64,000 bases of DNA from Phallusia fumigata (lineage: Eukaryota; Chordata; Ascidiacea; Phlebobranchia; Ascidiidae): NCBI GenBank assembly GCA_008931825.1, contig QXVZ01023849.1:1-64000 (forward strand), given 5' to 3'. The translations under genes and the position numbers were made by a program. This document shows, piece after piece, positions 12,301 through 27,300 of this stretch. Each line of letters begins with the position of its first letter. Position 1 is the stretch's first letter. Below the pieces are notes generated by a model. That model saw only the letters and a program-made list of their open reading frames with translations, searched no databases and was not told the origin of the DNA.

Positions 12301-15300
12301 ACTGCAGGTCAATGAATTTTTTTGTGGGGCAATGAGGTTTAAATTAGGCTTCTGACATACAGAGTGCAACTAACATTGTGTTAGAAATGATAATGTTGAA
12401 AGGGTTTTAAATGTATGTTCAATATGGACAGCTTCCAACAATTTGAATAATTTCATGTGTGTAATCATAATCTTGAATTTATTGTTCAATTTTAACATTG
12501 TCTAGTGGAATTGTGTTCAAATGTATTCACTTTTGTAAATAGGTGAATTTAATATTTGCAATGTTGCAAATAAAACCTTTTAGAATACAAATTACCTAAT
12601 GTCTGGTGATAACCTATTTGTGACCTCCTGCAAAACAAATTATGCAATAAATAAACAAGATAACTAAGGATTTAAAATGGTATAGTGAGTATATACTTCT
12701 TTTTTTCATAATGTATGTGAAAAAATACAGGATGCAATAAAAGGCCATATTCGTCATGCAGCAGTGAAGCTTGCAGGAGTGTGATCAGTACCCACTGCCC
12801 ATCAGCTCTGTTTCAATTCTGTTATTTTAATCAATCATCTGACTATTGCAGGGTAAGCATTGTATAGTTTTTACCCTAATTGTGGATCCCTTTTCTGTTA
12901 GAAACCATCTGTTTTTTCTGCCCTTAAACTTATTCAATGACTTTGTCAAATTTGGATGATACTAACACATGGTAGATGTAGTCATGTGGTGTAATCTGTT
13001 TTGTTTGACCCAAAGGCCCAGTGGTTACCCAGCGCTATCCCCAAAATATGTGTACATTTCTTTTTCCAATATGAAACAATCTGCTAATATATTACATATC
13101 CATGCTAAGGGACCCAGTGTAAATAAAAACAACTAAGGGACCAAGTGTAAATAATATAGTAAAAATCCCGGTAAATGGGTTGTAATATATGTGGTATGGC
13201 AATATTGTAATAGCCACTCTTTATATGTGTTCAGTTTTTTTTTTTTTTACATCAGGTGCAATGGAACCTAAAGTTAATGATGCCAAACCTAAATAACTCA
13301 AGCTAGCAATATAATATTCTTAAAATTTTTTTATTTAGCCCTTGGACGCACCATGCAATTGGTATGATGAATATAAACATGATATTCCTGCAAGACACAT
13401 TTCTAGCATTCCTGTCTATTCAATGGTATTTGAACAGCAAATTGCAATTAATGAATCTGGAAAAAACCTTTATCAGGTATGCATTGCATTGCATTGCATT
13501 CTGTTTATATCAAACTGGAAAATTTCGCTATTAAAACCTTTCCTAGGGATGCTGCATGTCTTTTTTCATGATCTATTTTGATATTTGTATTACTATAGGT
13601 CCACTTTGACAGGACTAAAGGCTTGGCAGAGAAAAAGTTTTATCACATTGTTAGGTTGACTCCAAAGTCTCTTGTGATGATATCAGTAAATAAAGTCGTG
13701 CTGTCAAATAACAAGATAATATTAGATTTTTAGATATTATTACAAAGTGCTGTTATTTGCTATGTAAGTGGCAGTGACCAATGATTAACTAAACTGCTTA
13801 CTTAAAATTTAAAAAGTGGCAAAACTATGGTAATTGTCTTGGTGACAAAGCCATCAAATCTATTTAAGACTGACCTATCTCATAGTGCAGATTATAGATG
13901 AAACAAAAAGAAGGTAACCCAAAGCAATGTAAATAAATTCATTGAACACCTCTGCTGAGCCCATAATGGAACATGTTGACAAATCTTGTGGCAGTTATGC
14001 AGAATGTTTTGAAGACTTTATTTTTTAAACTGATTTGCTTGGTTTAATATTCTTGCATTTGCCTTTGCCGTGAGACTTTAAAACTTGAATTCTAGACTTT
14101 GATGAAAACCAGCACTTCAGTAAAAAAGGATGATGTCATTGGATTTGGTTTTTCTCTTCCTGCAGTCAATAAACTTTCTGACCTTCCGCTTGTGTGTAAA
14201 AATAGTTCGCTAAGCAGGTAAATTTGTAATTTAGATTAACTTTGCTTTGGTAAATATGGGTCCCCTAGGTGTTAATTGAAAGTTTTAAATAGTTTCAATG
14301 AGAAGATAGAAGCCAGTACTTGTGTTTTTTCTGAGCATTTCCATTGAAGAAAACCACATTTGTCGAAACATTGAAAATGTTTTGCACATAAGTACTGGCT
14401 TGTATCTCTTTATTGGGACGCATTCTGTTTTTACTTTGGTTCGTTTTTCTACCCTGCAGCTTGTGCACGCACTTAAGCATGAAATTCCTGTCGAATTTGG
14501 ATTAACTTATACGGCTAGTAGATAAAATTGTGCCGTTTTTGTGCCATTTAAAACCATAGGCCCAGCAGTTACTGGTTGGCCCCAAGAAGTAGCATGTTTT
14601 AATTGATATAAAAGGGGTAGAATATATATGTTTACAATGGACGTTTGGTGTGAATATATTTTCTTTTTATGCACCAATTTGTAGTGACAACTTATTCATG
14701 TCAAGTGGTCCGCGAATTCATTTGCAAATTGCACATGGCCCTGCGGCTAAAAAGGTTGGGCACCCATGGTGAATGGGCTTGTTGTCGTCATAGCATAAAA
14801 GAGCAATCGCCACAAATCAGGTTCCATATGCGATTTTTAAGTCATTTGTTTTGCAACAAAAAAAAAAACATAGACCCAATTTAATAGGGCTATTGAATAT
14901 ATCCAATGAAATAAAAGAAAATGTTATATGCGGAAAATGTCAGTCAAGAATTGTGGTGTATGTGCAGTGGCAATGTGGACTTTGTAGACGAATTACACTC
15001 ATTTATATGCTGTGTAGATAAAGTAGAATAATATGAATCTGCATGGATTCGATAATCTACTATTAACATCCTTAGCTTCAATACAGTTAAATATGGTCAG
15101 GGATTTAGAGGCAACTTATTTGGATAAATCTTTGCTCTTCTAAATAATCCATATCATGTAAATTTTAACAATGCAATTTTCGGCCAACAGTTGGAGACAA
15201 AGCGCAATGCTGTTTTCTGTTATTGATTGGAGCCATTTAAATTCATCTGAACAGAAGTATGACTGGTTGGACTATATATGGTGTGATTTTAGACTACATC

Positions 15301-18300
15301 TATCAAAAACAACTGTTTCAAAAATTTCATCCGAAATTTTCAACCAGGTAAAGGGTTTAATTTGTTGTCATTGTATTTGGGCGCTGCTATTGTAACACCC
15401 CTTCTATTTTGTATGTTGGTCTAGATGTCACTTTGTTTCTGATACTGTAATGTAAAAAAACATTCAGTAATGTTTTTGCAGGCATTTAACAATAGATGAT
15501 GTAGATTATCTTGGTCTAAAAAAACGATGTTTTAGTCGTAAACAACAATAAAAGCAAGTTGTTTCCCTTAAACTTTATGATTATAATTTGATAAAGAGCA
15601 TCATAAAAATATTTTACTTCTATCTGTTGTGTCAATTAAGTCAAATTTTTTAGAGTCAAACTGGACTGTACAACTTTAAAGCTTCGGTTTTTAATGCTGC
15701 TATGGAAAAATCACCATTACATGCAGAATGTCTAATTGAATATTGTAGTAGTGAGATGCATATTAAACTTACTTCTCCGACTGTAATTGAAGAAGCAGAT
15801 GGCAAACGTTCCCTGTTTGTAGAACAAGGAAAACCTGTTTTAATTTCAGCAAAACTTTTTGGTGACGATATTGAAGGTTCTGTTTTTACTGTACAGTCTA
15901 CAGGTAAAACTTGTATAGTAGTGGAAATGTGATTCTCATGGGTTCATGTGTATTAACATATTTGTGGTGGGTCTGAATGTAAATAAATTTAAATAAAAAT
16001 GTCTAATTGATCATAAATTACTTTTCTGATTCGGTATTAAACTGGTTTGAGTCATTGGTGTGTGCTACTAGTGGGTCAATTTTCAACAAAATAAAACCTT
16101 AGCTATGGTTTGTTGTTTTAATTAATTGACCCTTTTGCTCCAGCCAGTGGGCTGCTAAGCCGTGAATATTTGTTTTGTTTTCTGAACCATCAAAGCGATT
16201 TAATACACACATCCAAAATATGGCTAAAATACTTACTCCAATAAATATTGTGTTATCACCGAATCCACTAATGATGAATCTGGTTAATCTCACAGTCTGT
16301 TTTGCGTAGGAATTGTAAATCCCAAACTGTAGTCTATTTGTTAAGAACTTACTCCGGATAACGTTAAAGTAGCACAGACCAATGTTTCCAAAAATATGGG
16401 GAGCATAAATTGCATGAGAATAGATAATACTTCAAGTACAGCCACTTTTTTATCGATTTTATTTGCGTAGGCCCAATGACATGCAGCTGATGTGTAAACA
16501 CTTACAGCAACTTACCTTGATTGTTTGATCAATTTCAATTATTGTTTTGATGTCTAGGAAAACTTTAATGCGATAAAGTTATAAACTTAAAGTTACAAGA
16601 AAGTAAATAGTGAACATAAATTCTTATTCACTAGCTAGTAGGAATATATGTTATTGTGCATATGGGGCCTAATGAAAGATAATGTAGTGAATATATATTA
16701 TTTTACAATTGGGTTGTGGTGGATGTTGAATGGTACTATTTGATAAGCTGCCATTCTAGTCATACAAAAATTGTTTAGATGGACCTAATAACATGAGAGA
16801 AGAATGCACTGGTGAGGAGTGCAATAATGTATCAGTATCATTTTCGTTTTTGGGAAGATCAAGAATACAGGTTATTTGTTTATCGTGATAGTGTATGTAC
16901 CTGATCTCTTTACCACAAGTTAAATCCTTTTTTTCATGACAAAACCTGTAGTAACAAACTTTTGTGCTATTTTATTGTTTAAGATTTGTTAAAAGCAAGC
17001 TGTGGTTGTAATTTTGTGAATGACAAACTGAACTGATTAATTATGTAACATGTATAATATGACATGAAAGGGTAGGTAACTTATTTCAAGCGATAAAGTA
17101 TACAATTTTATCTTAGTTTACTATTACAACAAATTTACGTGTTTCAATTTACCAAGATTATTTGTTTAGTTATTTGCCCAAAAAGAAACTCGTACGGTTC
17201 GTGTGGAAATTGAAGTTTTTCCTGAGGAAAGGATCAGTGGTGCGAAGATATTACCACAAGGACTTAATCGGGTTTTAGTCGGTATTCCACAGGTAAAACT
17301 TTAGAATAACAATGCCTTTTGACGAAGTGGTGAGGTAAACTTTTGTCAAATTGAACATAATTAAAGTGTATGTTTAAAAAGAATGATGAGTTTAGTTTTG
17401 GGGGAAAAATGTGTAATAAAATATGTGAAAATCTGTAATTTTTTACACACAAAATATGTGGCAGATGACATTTCTCAGTGTGTTAAAATGTGATAGCATA
17501 AACTGACAAAAAAATCAATGCTGGTGGAGAGATCAGAGACATAACGAATTTTTTGTGACAACCCTTAATCCTTGACAGTTCACTGACTTCAAGAAGTAAT
17601 ATGTCTGGCATTACATTTTAGCATTGTAGGTTTATTGCATTTATCTCCACATTTTTTTAGAGAATTTTCCATGAACTTTTTTTTTCATCATGGGTGCCAA
17701 AGGGACTCATGCTGTTTTTACACTGTTTTTTGGACAACACTGATTTTTTCCTCTCTTTTAATCTTTCTAAAATTGCACACATGGTAAATTTGGGCCCAGT
17801 TATACCACAGGCCCCAAAATGTAAAATTTTCAAAACAGCACTTATAAGTTGCTTGGAAGTTTTTCTGTTTTGTTAGTTGGTACATTGCACAGTGTTCAAT
17901 AGCATTTTGTGTCTTTTGGTTAGATTTGCCCATTTTGTATGCTTTTGTCCACATATACTAATATGTTTTTAAGGACAAACTGTTGGTATTGGGTACCGCA
18001 TCACTAATTTTAGGCAGAATCAGTGATTAACAATGATGTTCAAAGTGGAATAGCTGGCTAATTCAGTATAGTTGTTTCAAAGCCAGAATAACAAAAACTA
18101 GTCCTATATTAATTTTGGCAGAATGAGACAACAGTAAAGTAATGGTTACTACCTTTAGGAAGTACTCCATTGTATTAAATGTTATGGTGGATGATTTCCC
18201 CTTTAATGTTTAAACAATCTCAGACATGTAGTCATTATAATAGTCTGTTGAAGGTCATTTAGGATTTCTAGCCTGGTTTGCTGCAGGTTAATGTATTTGT

Positions 18301-21300
18301 TAGTGGTTTGAATCATACATTTGAGACTGAGATTGTATTTGACATGGTGTTAGAAATGATTTGTGTGGATTCTGAAAGGTATTCCTTTTATTTTTGTGTA
18401 AATCATTCATGTTGTAAAAGGAATTTAGTGAACCAATGTAATGTGGGTATTAAATGTAAATTCAATGTGTAAAAGGAAATGTGGAAAATATTATTTAAGG
18501 TGTCATAGCTTATGTGCAATTGCAAAAACACCACCCCTCTAGTTATCATTATGGGCCCCCTTCCTGAGGGGGACACATATTGTTTTTGGGTTACTCTGCT
18601 AGCCCTTAAATGGGTCAAATTACTAAACAATCTCTGAATTGAATGAAATTTAAACAGTTTAAATAACATGTCATTGTGGTGCAATAACTGATGTGTTTCA
18701 CCCTATAACACCAGCAGTTACCCAACTAGCCTCCTAAAATGGGTCAAGTTGTTAAACAATGTCTGAATTGGATGAAATTTGAACAATTTGTATCACATAT
18801 CATTGTAGTAGAACAATTGATGTGATTTTCATAGAGCCCAAATAGTTGCCTCACTCGCCCCTCAAGTGGGTAAAATTAATAAACATTTGTCAGATGAAAT
18901 TCTGAATCAGATGAAATTTAGACAGTTTGTATAACATGTTATTGTGGTGAATTTGTTGCTGGTTTTACCCTATACCCTGGTAGTTAACTTACTAGCCTTT
19001 AAAAGTTTGTAGATTAGGTCATAGTTAGTTGTAATTAGAAACAATCATGTTGCAAAAGTTTAAGTAACTATGGGACAGAAGCAATCATGTAATAAAAAGC
19101 TTGAGTAACTATGGGACCCAATGTGAAATGACATGGTGAATTTATATGCATTTTTAAGTGGGGTAGCAGTGTATATGGAATGGCAATGTGGTGAAATCCA
19201 CCTGTGATTACCCTTTTTGTCACTAAAATACGTTAAAAATGCTGTACATGCATAGTGCTTCAATGGTAAGATTGCAACTAGATTCGACATTCTGTATTCG
19301 AAACAACTATTCTAGCATAGCCAGTTATTCTACTTTGAACATCCAAATTGCTTTGCCTTTCAGATTTTTACGTCTTCATGGACTAATGGAACTAATGTCA
19401 CAACAACATGGATTATTGATGATTTAAATAAATTTGGACTGAAGCACCATACATATACTGTGCTGTTTAGAAAGACTGGTACCTACAACCTTACTGTACG
19501 TCCTTTACCATTCTTTTGTTAGTTGCGTAAGCATAATGACATGCTGTGTAATCACTGACAACAATGACTTTAATGGTTTGAACAATTTCAATTGCTTGCT
19601 AACAATTTGTTTTTAAGTCTACGAAAACTTAGATACAGTAAAGTTGAAATAACAAAAAAGGAAAGTAGGAAAGAAAGAAAATATATGCAGAATCTGGATA
19701 ATTGCATATTCTGGTTGGCAAAACGGCTATGCAATTATCTGGTTTTGTCTGTATTTGTTCTGTTTTGAAACCACAATATTAAAATGTTTTGATTTTAGTA
19801 AGTAGTACTGCTGTTTCCTATTTCTGTTCAATATCTAGGTCTATGCCTATAGTTTAGTGCAACAAACTTAGGAAGAAAGTAATGTGATTCTTTGACACTT
19901 TTTTGACAAAAACTTGTGCTTTGTTTCAGATGCTCTTGTCCAATCATGTTAACGAAGCTAGTGAATCTGTTAGCTTATTAGCAGATGAAATGAGAAGACT
20001 AAGTGACCTGCAATTTATTGGTGCACCTTCCGTAGTGCTATTTGGTTCATCAGTATCTTTTCATATTTCGGTATGTTTGCTGGGATGTAAAATACCTTGA
20101 GACTCTGCCAAATGTGCCATGATTGCAAGATACAGACTGATTTGGTCTTGTTCTATTAACTGACTGTCATTTTTTAACACGCCTTGACAGTGTTTTTGTA
20201 TGTGGTAAACCTAAAGGATTTTGTTGTACCCTGAGTTCATCGATAGCCCTTATTTTTTGCTGGGAATAAAGTGTGTGAAGTCATAGGCATGTAAAGAGCA
20301 AAGTTAAGCTCATTTAGACTGTCACCACATGTTAATTATGGTCCCTTCCAAGAACGGTACACATGCTATTTTCATTCTGATTTGTACACATGGTTGATGT
20401 GTGTCTGAAGTTGTGCACAGTCACTTTTGACCAAAGTTGACCATGACCCCGAAGCATAAAAATTTAAAAAACAGCAATATTTAATCAAGCAAGTCACCTA
20501 CCTGTTTCCTATTTTGATAGTTGGTGCAATGTAAAGTATTTTGTGACTTTTGGTTGGATTCACCCATTCTTTACCCTTTTTACCCAAATATTTCTTTTTT
20601 GTTTACATGCCCTAAGTCATACACTAATCCAAATCCATTCAAATTAAAAATGTAGATTTATTGGGTGCTTCTTGTTAATTGCTTAATATTTCAGCCCAAT
20701 AATTACTATTACAGCTCAAATGTGTGTTTAAACACTGCCTGTTTTACCCAAAAATGACTCGAAGGAAAGGGAGTAATTGACACTTTACAGGTTAAATATA
20801 CATTTATTTGCCTGGCTAGGTGAGTGGTTTGCTGGCTATAACTAAGCTGTAATTGGCCAATGGTATTCAAAATATGTTTTATAAAAAGTGATGTAGAAGA
20901 CATTGCAGTAACTTTGTTTAATGTTTTTTATTATTAGTCCTACTTTGCTTTAGTAGGGTCAGTATAAACCATTGCTATGTAGTTGTATGTATCCTAATGG
21001 CAAAACTTTTTAGCACAGAAGGAGGAGTAACTGACATGTTTTTTGACAGACACAGCAGTTGATATTAAACCACTGCTTAAGTCCTTGTAGTGAAAATCAA
21101 CCTGTGGCTGGTATAGTAGCATGTAGGCTTGTATTTGGTCTGTCAAATGACAAAGCATTGTTGTTGAATTTCGAGTGCATCACTGAAACCATGTCAGTTT
21201 AGTCAAAGGTCACTGCAGGTCAACCTATTTGTTAGTGTGGCTATAGGGTTAAAATGCTTTTTACATAGAGATTATAATTGGAATGATGTTAGAAATGATT

Positions 21301-24300
21301 TGGACAGAGTCTAAAAGGTATTCTTTTTTTGTTTAATGTTAAATTACTTTCATCAGGTGTTAGTTGATGAAAACATTGAGGCAGTTGTAACATGGTTTAT
21401 TGGAACAAGTGAAGAACGAACAAAGGAATTTTCCCCCCCATACAATATTTCCCGATTAAATGATGCTTTACCACAAGTTATGCTTGAGGATGAGTTTTCG
21501 ACTGCTTTTACTCTACGTGCTTCAATGCAGAAGTTAAAGGTATTTGGAATAATATGTCCTGCCTATCGTTGATATTAACCTTTATTCTTTGTTGTTTGCT
21601 ACTTGCAGGTGACTGTAACCAATAACTATGACAACATTATGACTGAGACTGACATCGATATAAGAAGTCAACTGACAAATGTTTCTGTATCAACCAAATC
21701 AACAGATTTGAGCAATGGTTTTATTGAGGTTAGGTTTTTTTTAACTTTTGTGCTTTACCAAGCATTGTTCATCTGACCCTTGTCTTCCCAAACCCACAAT
21801 GCAAAACATGTATCCAGTTTAACATAACTCTTAAAAGGGGCCTGGAAGGGCAATTACCAAAACCAAGTAACCACTTGTTTTTTAGTCTAAACTATTTAGC
21901 AGCTATATATGTGTAAGGTCCATGCAGAAACAATTATACAATGAATTGCTAATGTGATCAGTGTTTCCAATATAAAACAACACATCAATTATATATTTTA
22001 ATAGTATGTCAATATCAAATTACTATCTCTCTGTAGATCACTGTTTGATTTTATCTTTTTTGCCAGTTTTTTGTATCATTTTCGCCACACCATGAGACAA
22101 ACTTTACTGTTGATTGGAATGATGGATCAGAACCGGCTACCAGACTTGAATCGGTTGATTTCACTTGGGAACATTACTTTAATTTAACTGGCATCTATAA
22201 TGTCTCAGTGTTTGCAAATAATTCAGTGAGCACCTTAAACATTTGGAGACTAATTGTATTGCAGGAAAAGCTTGATGGTAAGTTTATTTTCTGTATGTTA
22301 ATTATGGGTTGCCTTTTGACCCCTGGGTTGCCTTTGGCTTCAATTGTTTTCATTCTGCCAAAATTAAGAGGATTTGTTGTTTGTTTGTTTCATTTTTATT
22401 CTCGGGGTCAGAACAACACTTGAATGCATTTTGCTCACAATGAGTTCGCCATATGGCAGTTCTGCTGGACAATTTTTTGTTTGATTTTTTCGATTTTTGA
22501 AAGTTGTTGACATCAATTTCGGTTAAACCATCAGTTTCCTATGGGTTGGAGCAATGTCACTCAAGTTTCTTGCTCAGGGAAACAGAAGCAACCGATATGA
22601 GATTAGAACCAATAACCTAATGTGCACAAGGCAGTCTCACTAACCACTTGGTTATTTTGGCTTGGATTTGATATGCCGAATTTGAAACAACTGTTGTAGA
22701 AAAGCCAGCAATTCTACTTTGAACACCCCTAGTTGTGTATCGATTTGTTTATTTGACCCCATAGATCTAGTTACCCAACCCTAATGGCCTCTGAATTAGT
22801 TGAATATTTCAACAATGCCTGAATTGAATAAAATTCTGATTATTAAACTATTTCGGAATTGGATAAAATTTAGACGGTTTTGAAAACATGCCATTTTAGT
22901 ACAGTGATTGCTGTGTTTTATCTTATAGGCCCAGCAGTTGACCTGCCAGCTCTTGAAGTTTGTAGATGGGCCATAGTGGTGCTTAAATCTGTTTTCTTAG
23001 TTATAATTACTAATTCATTATAAATTAATAAATATGAACCAATAAGTCAATTAAAAATGTCTGCTAGATTTTTTTACCTGTAGATTTTTGACCTGTATTT
23101 TACCTGTAGGCAAATGCATAACCCACAACTTTGCATGTGTGGGGACCCCTGCTAATTTTGCACATGTGTAATGACTTTAATATATTCAGTTTGATTTGCG
23201 CAAGCCTCTTTTTCAGTGCAGTAAACCTATAAATAGTTTAAATAGGAACTGGTACATAAAAAGCCAAATTTTGTTGTAGGTTCATACACCAGCACCATCA
23301 TGCATAGGGCACAATAACACATAACTTATTCATGACCCTACTGTATGGTTTACTTTCAACTCATTGGTGCATAATGTTAAGCACATTGTACCAAAATATA
23401 TTTCATTGATCTCAAAAGGGAAAATGTATTTTTGTACATACAAAAAGCTTGCTAATTTTAAGAGACATTTTAAAAGTACTTTTCTGGAACAATCTCACAT
23501 TAGTTTCTAAAGAAGGTTATGACTGTATGGAAGGTTTGGGTCATTGTAACAAAAATTTGCCGACCACTGCCCTCGGGAACCACCTTTATTAATTCTTTTT
23601 TCTTTTTTTTCCGTTGGTGTGTCCATGAATTTTTGGGATTTAATGTTACATATACAGAATATCTAATCCTGAGAATTCAAATCCGCTTAGAATTTGTCGC
23701 AGCATCAGCATAAATTTAAATGTGTCGTTGATCATGGATCTTGATTTGAAACAACTATTCTAGAATACCCAGCTATTCTACTTTGAACATGCCTACACCA
23801 TAGGGTAAAATTTTCATCCATGCTGTTTGGAAAGTTTAAACTGATTTGAATAAGATATAGTCAGGCATTGAACTTGTGAAACAGCCTATACTAAGTTCTT
23901 GCAGCAAGCCGTTTGTATTTCTGCACCAGAATGTCTAAACACATGAGGCTATGGCAAAAACAAATCTCAATTGAATGTTTTTTTTAAATCCAAACCGAGT
24001 GATAAAACAACAGAAACTATGTCTTGGTCTAATGTAGCTAACAACCAGTATTTAAATAAGTCAAGTAACAAACCTTGATAATGGTCAGACTTACACCATC
24101 TTAACAAGAAAAGAAACCATATAACAAAAGCGAAGAAAATGGAAGGGATAATGACCTCATAGTGAGCCTGTGATGCAACAGCTGTACTGGCTGGAAAGAA
24201 ATATTTAGTTCACAGGGGAGCATTATCGTTCCATTACAAACATGTACCACCACTCACCCAAGTTTTATCCATTCCCTGACACAACTAGTTGCCATTTCTA

Positions 24301-27300
24301 ACAACACATGCTTGTTGGGTTGTGGGGCAGGGAATACAAGTCGTCAAAAATTATCTACCATTAGTAACCTAACGTTCTGTGCAGATCAGATATAATTGTT
24401 AAATGTAGACAAAGCATCATTGAAAACTTCCTGCACTTGCAACATGCAGATTTGAATTAAACATTCAGTTTTGTGAGTTATGAAAACAGAAGTTCCATGC
24501 GCAAAATGATATTGTTGTGCAAAGGATAACAGGGCCCTTTGTTTGATATTCAATGCAGTTTTACCACACAAAAACATGGGTTTATTTATAACAGTGGCAA
24601 AAGTACCCGGCAGTAGAATTGCATTGCATGAAGTTTGTAAACTGCCAGCCTTAACATAGTCCCACCCTTTTAGAGCAAAAGGTATTTTGTATCTCATGAT
24701 GTCATTTTGTGATGCCATACAATTTAGTACAACAGAAAAAATTTCATGGTGTACATTTACCTAAGCCTATTTAGTAAAACTGCATTTTTCCTGTTTATTA
24801 AAGCTCGACATGGAATACTTTTAGGCGATACAAAAATGGGGTATTTTAGATATGTATTTTACTTTATTTTTTATTTGATTTGAATGAAGTAACAAATTTG
24901 TGTAAGTTTATGTAATGTATGTGACAACTTTGCAGGGTTGGAAATAATTGGAGAAAATTGTACAGAGGCAAATGTTTCATTTAATTTGTCAACATCTGTT
25001 AAAAAGGGCAATATAAGTACAACAAGGTTGGATTTGGATTTTGGTGACAATACTACGATATCAATAAATGGAACTCATTTGTGGAATGTTTCCCATTCAT
25101 ATGCTCAAAATGGAAAATATGTTGTTATTGCAACAGCCAGCAATCCTGTCTCAAGCATTTCAGTTTCACTTACTGTATGTAAAATTTTCAGCCAACTTGA
25201 CTAATCCCACTGCTTGCAAAAAATATATTTACACCAACCATTTGAGTAACGCTTAAACATAACTTAGTTGCCATTCAGCACCCTCGATAGGTCAAGTTTT
25301 AAAGTATTGTCTGATTTCAACTCTGCATGGTTGGGTGCCATGCGTTTATACCTGCAGAAAACAATCATGCCATAAAAAATGTTGGTAACTATGATAGCCA
25401 ATGCAAACGAACGGATACATTTTTCAATTTGGTAATGGTATATATGGAAAAAGAATATGTTAGGAGCCACCTTTCTAGTTAGGATAGAAAACATCTTTGG
25501 AACTGTAGGGAACATAATGGCCATTTTTGATTTCCAGAAATTAGAAGTACAGTCTGCTTAGTGTGTCTGAGCAAAAGTCAGTTTTTTATAGTATCTCTGC
25601 TAGACTGCACGATTAAATTACCAAACCAATTCAAAGTTTAATGAGAAAGAAACAATAGTTAAACATGAGTTACTCAAAGCATTTTTTTAAACAGGTCATG
25701 TAAGATTGCAATGTGTTCACAGCATATGTTTCAAAAGTGTTAAATTCAAAATTTTCCAACAAAATACCATAAGCGCATTTCACTTTCACATAGTTTGCAT
25801 ATTTTACACACAAATAATATGTGCACATGTTTTCATGTTAACAATGTGCACACCTTTTTTCACTCTAACAGTTTTTGAGTAAACTATTTTAATTTTCTTG
25901 TTGTTGAAAAAAATCTTTCAAGCTTGTTTTAAGCTTATCTATGACAGTAGACTGATTGTCAAATTGATGTGTTGCAGGTTGAAGTGTATATTGTTCAGAT
26001 TCTAAACATTCTCAAGGAATATAGCTGTTATCCAGTTAACTCTGATGTTTATTTGGAAGCCCAGATGTCATTTTTCAAGTATGTGAAGAATGTGGTATAT
26101 TCTATGCTGTGATACTTTTAACTGCATATTTTAACCCTCGGGACAGAAAACATTGTTTTAGATGATTGTCAAATTTAGTGAATAAATGTTTTGATTATTA
26201 CACAATGCAGATTTTTGTGCCACAATAGTTCAAAAACTTTCAAGTATTTTGGGATTTCTGTTATGTGTTTGTAAGGATTTTGTTGACAATGTTTTAAAGT
26301 TTTATCATGGGTTCCCTTCCATGAAGGTCAAGGAAGAGTCGTTCCATTTTTTTTTTAATTTTTACACATGATAAATGGGTACCTAAGCTCAACTTTTTAC
26401 ATCAGTTCATGAAAGAGGACCCATAATAGAAGTGGGCATTTTTTTGCACCAGCCAGGTTGGAGTTTTGCTGATTAAATGAGACTGTAATTGCGCAGTAGA
26501 GACCTCAATATGTTAGCATTTTTGCAATATAGAAGATAGTGAGGCACGGCAATTTATTTTTGTTGCCATCATTTTTGGTCCTGCCATTATGCTGCTATAT
26601 GGTCAGTAAAGATCATTACCTTGTATGTATCGTGCATGTAACACCTTCCAACATGTAGGAGGAGATTATCATGTTTTATGACAGATGAAGCCCAGCTGTT
26701 AATATTACACCACTGCTTTACATGATTGCGTAATGTTAACTGAGATGTTTTGCTAAATAATGCTTTGAAAGATGATTATGTACAATAACTTTGTTCCTAT
26801 TTACAGTTGTACTGTATTATACAGTAGCATGTAAGCTTTTATTTGGTTGGTCAAAGTGCCGCGTTGTTGTTGAATTTATTGTGCATTACTCAAACATTGT
26901 TTGAAAGGGTCGCTTAGAGTTTGTTGTGCAGTTTGCATTAAGATTGTAATTGGTATGATGTAAGGAATGATTGAGTTAAATTATAAATGAAAATCTTTTT
27001 GTTTGTTTCACACAACAAAAAAGTTTGGAAAACACTGAATTATGTTATATGAATAAAATACCAAGGAAATTAGAAACCCAGGTTAATGAGCTATTGAACA
27101 TGTATGCAAATTAATAAAAGAAAATATTATTTGTGAAAAATATCAACTAATGAGTCACAGTGTATGTGCAATTGTAATATGGGGAACAGCACCACTCTAC
27201 TATCAAAATATTTTGTATTAGAGATATCACTGTCAACTTTCTGTTGTTCTTTATACTTTACTTATTTTTGTACTTTATTTTGTAAAAAAGACCTGGACTT

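Noticed and set aside
22595-22655. Functional tRNA gene on the minus strand
   Set aside because: Box-like words are present, but no acceptor stem or cloverleaf closes. SINE head preferred.
24386-24718. 110-codon minus-strand frame as a gene
   Set aside because: It lies in the older copy of the hAT-type element, and the related copy at 33590-34354 has only a shorter, different frame.
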